From positions 255,152 through 269,538 of the forward strand of contig MU001518.1 of NCBI GenBank assembly GCA_010093485.1: 14,387 nt of DNA, given 5' to 3'. The stretch's first letter is position 1; each line of letters opens with the position of its first letter. This DNA is from Karstenula rhodostoma CBS 690.94. Taxonomy: Eukaryota > Ascomycota > Dothideomycetes > Pleosporales > Didymosphaeriaceae. A program made the position numbers and the translations under genes. The notes beneath the pieces are model-generated. The model was not told the origin of the DNA. It saw only the letters and a program-made list of their open reading frames with translations, and made no database searches. Below, piece after piece: positions 10,769-14,387 of this stretch.

Positions 10769-11577
10769 TTTATAATATATAAGAGCTCTAGTAGTTAAAA
10801 TATTCCTATAGTTAATACCCACGCTTAGAAGACTATTTAGATTATTAAGTTTTACCCTTTCCTTAGGTACCTATATATTAAGATTAATATAGAGAAGTAA
10901 CCTAAGGACTCTATATATAGATATAGTAATAATTACCTTAACCTAAAATATAATCTAGACTATAAATTCTAGTTCTATAATTAGTCCCCCCTCTTTAAAG
11001 AGTATAATATACTCCCTAAAGGTAGTCTAAAAGAACGCGGTAATTATATTTAGTAATTATTTAAAAAAGTACTAGATATAGGTTATAATACTATCCCTAC
11101 TAATATTAACTAGAATAAGTTTAATAATATCTAGCTTATCTATAAGTTCCTTAAGTACTTACTAAAAATATAAGTTATTATAGCCCTTATTATAGACTAG
11201 ACTCTAGTTTATAATAAGAAGATTATTCTATAGTTTTTTATACTTTTAATTTAGAAGCTTATCTAAGAAATTCTTAAACTATTAGAATATATATTATTTT
11301 TAGTTTACTCCTCTAATAGTATAGCCTAGTATAACCAGGTTTAATCTCTCTAAAATAGTACTAAAACTAAAATTTATATCCTTCTTATATCCTTCTAAAT
11401 ATTTAGTACTAACTATAATTTCTAGGATAATAGTTATATTAGCGCTCTTATAAATTTCCCCTTAAACTAAAATATAGAGGACTAGACTCTTAGATATTAA
11501 TATTAAAATAACTAATATCTAAGTATATACTTCTTCTATATTACTATCTAAAAAATATATAGTATCTAGTAATATAG

Positions 11578-11658
11578 GTAAGTTAATTTACTTAGGGGTA
11601 CTCTAGAAACTTTTCTATATACCCCCTATATAATAACCATTCTTACTAACTTTTCTAG
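11578..11658 (+). other. Inferred 81-bp intron in the SNF2-like gene
   Basis: Donor GTAAGT at 11578-11583, the motif gaaacttttctatatacccc from about 11606, a textbook TACTAAC box at 11644-11650, and acceptor TTTTCTAG ending at 11658. The length is a multiple of three and phase 2 is kept on both sides. In length, donor and motif position it closely resembles the 82-bp intron about 1.1 kb upstream. Confidence 0.65.
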
Positions 11659-12640
11659 TAAAAACCTACTTACTTTACTAGTATTAGTATCTACTTTCTT
11701 TAACTACGCTATTAAGGAAAATAGTATTAAGGAGTTTACTAAAACCTTTAATATTCTAGAGAATATTATCGCTTAGGTATATAAAAATATACTAGATACC
11801 TTTATTAGAAGGTCTAAGTATAATATAGCCCTTAATAATACTAACTATAAGTATCTCTTTATATTTAATAAATATACTATAAAGTTTATTAAGGAGGAGT
11901 ATAAGAACTATAAGTACCCTTCTAAATAATAGCCTACTCTAGTCCCGTTTTCCATTATAATATATACTCTTATAGCCTCTACTTTTACTAGAACTATTAC
12001 TAAAATATCTAGTTTTCTAGATAACTTTACTAAGAATATTATTAAATTAGGGTAGTTAAAGTTAGACGTGTATAAAATAGTCTAAATAAAGAAATATAGT
12101 TTTAACCTAGATAATATCTTCTATACTAAGTCTATACCTAAGAAGAAGAAGAAATCTAGTATAGTTTATTTTATAGACTATATTCTAAAAGTAAGTAATA
12201 TACTATTTAGAATATAAATAGAGCTTAATAAGTATACTAAAAATACTAGAATAAATTTATAAAATACTTATCTAACTATTATTCCTATATAATATAATAG
12301 TTTTTAGACGTTTAATAATACCTATATAGAAGTACTTAAAACTACCTAAAAAGCTAATATAAAGTAGAGTTCTAATAAGTAAGTATTAGATATTAAGGAG
12401 TATCTAGATAAGTATAGTATATAGAATATACTTAATTATATAAAGTAATATCTAATATATTATCTATCTTTTAGTAATCTCGTATCTCTAAATATATAAG
12501 AATATAGTTAGGTTATAAAGTAGGTTAAGGCCTATAAGGATCTAAAAGATATAGACTATTTAACTATAGTACTAAAGAAGTCTAGTAGAAGTAGTAGAAA
12601 AAAGAAGTAGTAAATAGTATTATATAGTTATAGTATAATA

Positions 12641-12735
12641 GAGATTAAAGTAGAAGATAGAGATTAAAGTAGGGGATAGAGACTAAAATAGAGAATAAAG
12701 ACTAAAATAGAGGATAGAAATTAAAGTAGAGTTAT
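12641..12735. repeat. 19-bp minisatellite, five units
   Basis: Five 19-bp units follow from 12641 (gagattaaagtagaagata, then gagattaaagtaggggata, and so on), differing by one to a few transitions. They start just after the inferred end of the SNF2-like frame. Since 19 is not a multiple of three, they are unlikely to be coding. Confidence 0.85.
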
Positions 12736-12800
12736 AGTCTAGAACTATAGAATAATAGTAATAGAGATTAAAGTAGAGTTATAGTCTAGAACTATATAAT
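12720..12800. repeat. 47-bp direct duplication
   Basis: attaaagtagagttatagtc begins at 12720 and again at 12767, continuing with tagaactata and aataatagt, which gives a 47-bp period. It overlaps the last 19-bp unit, so it probably arose by slippage in the same array. Confidence 0.8.
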
Positions 12801-13000
12801 AATAGTTAGTATAGATAGTCCTAATTTATAAATATATTTTATTATTTATTTATATTTTTTTACTATAGTATTAAGAATCTACTATAGTGGCCTTTACTAT
12901 AACCTTTACTTTAGGTAGTATAATCTAGTAATATCTTATATACTATTATATAGGTAGACCTACTAAAATATTTATTTATAGTTTAGTAATTACTTTATAA
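12801..13000. other. AT-rich intergenic stretch, no gene seen
   Basis: Between the minisatellite and the polypyrimidine tract there is no convincing frame on either strand. It probably holds the 3' flank of the SNF2-like gene and the upstream flank of the last ORF. Confidence 0.5.
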
Positions 13001-13109
13001 CTTCTCTCTTCTCTTTTTTTTCTTTTTTTTCTTTTTTCTTTTTTCTTTCTCTTCCCTTTCTTTTTTCTTTTCTTTCTCCTTTCTTCTCTCTTCCCTCTCT
13101 TCCCTCTCT
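13001..13109 (+). promoter_or_regulatory. Unbroken 109-nt polypyrimidine tract, candidate promoter element
   Basis: Every base from 13001 to 13109 on the plus strand is C or T, ending in the repeated ttccctctc. CT-rich tracts just upstream of start codons are common in filamentous fungal promoters, and a readable plus-strand frame begins about 40 bp downstream. The tract contains no CpA or TpG, so RIP could not alter it inside. It could also form triplex DNA or simply be a simple-sequence expansion. Confidence 0.6.
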
Positions 13110-13146
13110 ACTACCTTCTCTAAACTACCTTCTCGCCTACTATTCT

Positions 13147-13986
13147 ATAATATAAGTATATAATATATTTTAACTCTTCTATAGGTTATTTAATTCTAAT
13201 AAGTACTCTACTAACTAACCTATAAGAGAGACTTATAATTACTAATAGTAAAATAATACCTATACTATTATTAGTATAATTTATAAAGTATAAGAGGCTT
13301 TTCTTTTTAATAGTATATACTACCTATCTCTCCTAAATAACTAGATAGAATTTAGCGTTTCTAGAAATATAATAAAGGATTAAAAAGTAGTCTTTTATAC
13401 TACTAAACTCTAGTTTAGCTAATTAGGGGTATTTATAGTCTTAATACCCCTAGACCTACCTATATAGATATAGCGCTAAGTAGTACTACCTATAAAAAAA
13501 AAGTATAGTATTACTTTACTCTTTAATAATATAGATATTAAAATTAACTAGAATAAGTTTATTTATCTTTATAATTATAAGGAAGATAGTCTTAAGTAGG
13601 TAATACTATAAAAGGAGTATAATAAGTATATTATAGGTATTATAGTAAATATAGTTTAAGTAGTTAAAAATATATACCTTACTAATCTAGTAAACTAGTT
13701 TATATAGTTAGAATTAGGTAATCTAAATAAGGAGTAAATATAGGTACTTAAAAAATATATACTTAAAAAGGGAAAAAGGGAGTAGCTATTTAGGTATTCT
13801 AGTAATCTACTATTTATAATAAATAAGCTTAGTAACCACCCTTATAATAATACTAGTAATAACTTTAATATATATAAGTATTTTAGAGTATATACTATAG
13901 AGGACCTAAATACCTTTATAGGTAATAGGTAGACTAGGTATAACTAGGGGGCTTATAGTAAACTTTCCTATAAACCCCCTACCTAA
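13147..13986 (+). pseudogene. RIP-ruined ORF of about 280 codons next to the telomere, not recognised
   Basis: Phase 1 is readable from about 13147 (ATA ATA, possible mutated ATG) to TAA at 13984-13986, interrupted only by TAA/TAG. Clear stretches are IIYKVQEAFLFNSIYYLSLL (about 13279-13338), IEFSVSRNIIKD (about 13345-13380) and FRYSSNLLFIINKLSNHPYN (about 13792-13851). I do not recognise a family. The end contains another copy of the dispersed motif (about 13958-13980) beginning GTAAAC, so the apparent last codons may be an intron start and the gene may have been longer. The upstream CT tract fits a promoter. Confidence 0.5.
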
Positions 13987-14016
13987 TTCTAAGTATAATA
14001 TAATAACGTAATATAT

Positions 14017-14092
14017 AGTATTAGTATATAGATAGTATTGGTATTTAGAGTATATATAGGTATAGTTAGTATATAGTATTAGTATTTAGATT
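14017..14092. repeat. Short AT-rich direct repeats near the telomere
   Basis: The motif agtattRgtatNtaga begins at 14017, 14034 and 14075. The first two are head-to-tail and the third is separated by about 24 bp. No gene is seen between 13987 and 14170. Confidence 0.6.
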
Positions 14093-14170
14093 ATAAATTA
14101 GTAGGGGGTAATTATTCTAGTAGAGATAAAGAAGATTATATATAAGTATTAGATAGTATAAACCTATTAA

Positions 14171-14292
14171 CCATGTTCCACATTATTATAATACCCTGTA
14201 TAGCTCGAAGTAGTCACTGGTAAGGGGATATAGGGTGCGAGGGTCGCTGGAGGTGACCCGCAGCGCCCGTGGACCCACCGGCGGGATATCCC
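14171..14292. other. Un-RIPped GC-rich telomere-adjacent segment
   Basis: From about ccatgttccacatt the composition changes abruptly. CpA, TpG and CpG are all frequent and the last 90 bp are GC-rich, unlike the 14 kb to the left. The stretch is too short for a gene and shows no frame. It contains gggtc/gaccc arms (14241-14245 and 14255-14259) and a perfect palindrome gggatatccc (14283-14292) abutting the telomere. Possible readings are a sequence shorter than the RIP size threshold, DNA gained after RIP by telomere recombination or healing, or a conserved telomere-adjacent cap. Confidence 0.8.
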
Positions 14293-14387
14293 AGGGTTAG
14301 GGTTAGGGTTAGGGTTAGGGTTAGGGTTAGGGTTAGGGTTAGGGTTAGGGTTAGGGTTAGGGTTAGGGTTAGGGTTAGGGTTAGGGT
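14293..14387 (+). repeat. Telomere repeat array (TTAGGG)n
   Basis: A partial AGGG (14293-14296) is followed by 15 perfect TTAGGG units (14297-14386) and a final T. The G-rich strand runs 5' to 3' toward the window end, so this is a true chromosome terminus on the right. There are no variant units. About 95 bp is in the range seen for filamentous fungal telomeres, though the array may be cut by assembly. Confidence 0.98.

Larger units (their letters stand above)
7663..12613 (+). pseudogene. RIP-ruined SNF2-family ATPase/helicase, about 1,570 codons, three inferred introns
   Basis: Phase 1 is readable from ATA 7663 (or 7675) to 10421, then phase 2 from 10504 to 11577 and from 11659 to about 12613. 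The changes of phase agree exactly with removal of introns 10422-10503 (82 bp) and 11578-11658 (81 bp). SNF2 signatures: motif I IIRLGKTIQVGAIILKVYS at 9493-9550 (GLGKT before RIP); motif II VFYNKVQNFLQ near 10138-10170, where GAT-GAG became AAT-AAG, so DE was NK-mutated; motif III LLLGYPISRG near 10222-10255. In the C-terminal lobe, NKKIILQFFILLIQKLIQEI is near 11214-11275, then TKIYILLIS, and STNYNFQDN and LINFPLNQNIEDQTL at about 11400-11500. The expected Arg residues of motif VI are not clear. The N-terminal 600 codons are unassigned. Basic stretches PKKKKKSS (about 12140) and KKSSRSSRKKK (about 12575-12607) look like nuclear signals. SNF2 proteins remodel DNA-protein complexes using ATP; this copy is dead. 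Confidence 0.75.

Noticed and set aside
13001..13109. Sequencing or assembly artefact of simple sequence
   Set aside because: The tract is a mixed C/T sequence without a fixed unit and is continuous with normal RIPped flanks, so it looks biological.
1..14170. Many short ATG or stop-to-stop open frames on both strands
   Set aside because: They are by-products of the dinucleotide skew. The real coding signal runs through TAA/TAG in long consistent frames and no intact gene is present.
1..14170. RIPped LTR or LINE retrotransposon, the usual content of such AT blocks
   Set aside because: No reverse transcriptase, integrase or paired LTRs could be read; the recoverable frames carry RecQ-like and SNF2-like helicase motifs instead.

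Overview
This window is the right-hand end of a chromosome from a filamentous ascomycete (Pezizomycotina-type fungus). It finishes in 15 full TTAGGG units reading outward (14293-14387). From base 1 to about 14170 it is AT-rich and almost completely stripped of CpA and TpG. TpA is hugely over-represented, TAA and TAG stops are everywhere, and TGA is nearly absent. This is the signature of saturating repeat-induced point mutation (RIP), which acts on duplicated DNA. The species cannot be told from the sequence. No intact protein gene is present.

RIP makes transitions rather than indels, so the old reading frames can still be followed if TAA/TAG are read as former Gln or Trp codons. Layout: (1) 3-68, a 22-bp tandem repeat. 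(2) About 127-1680, minus strand, an unidentified ruined gene of about 500 codons. (3) 1690-1869, a divergent intergenic region with two palindromes. (4) 1870-5844, plus strand, a ruined fungal telomere-linked RecQ-type helicase (TLH-like) with an N-terminal DUF3505-like region, a conserved central block and helicase motifs; 5911 to about 6950 may be its continuation. (5) 6961 to about 7380, possible exons of an unknown gene. (6) 7381-7661, four 70-bp tandem repeats. (7) 7663-12613, plus strand, a ruined SNF2-family ATPase/helicase of about 1,570 codons with three inferred introns and a lysine-rich C-terminus. (8) 12641-12800, a 19-bp minisatellite and a 47-bp duplication. (9) 13001-13109, an unbroken polypyrimidine tract. 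(10) About 13147-13986, plus strand, a last unidentified ruined ORF. (11) 13987-14170, AT-rich repeats. (12) 14171-14292, GC-rich DNA with no RIP, then the telomere.

The genes form a telomere-linked module: a RecQ-like helicase and a SNF2-like ATPase in tandem, both reading toward the telomere, with unknown companions. TLH genes are multicopy at chromosome ends in many fungi, which would explain why this copy was recognised and mutated by RIP. The two observations most worth following are a short same-strand motif shared by several inferred introns, which suggests introner-like elements, and a strong sequence-context bias (GCCA/TGGC) among the few CpA sites that escaped RIP.
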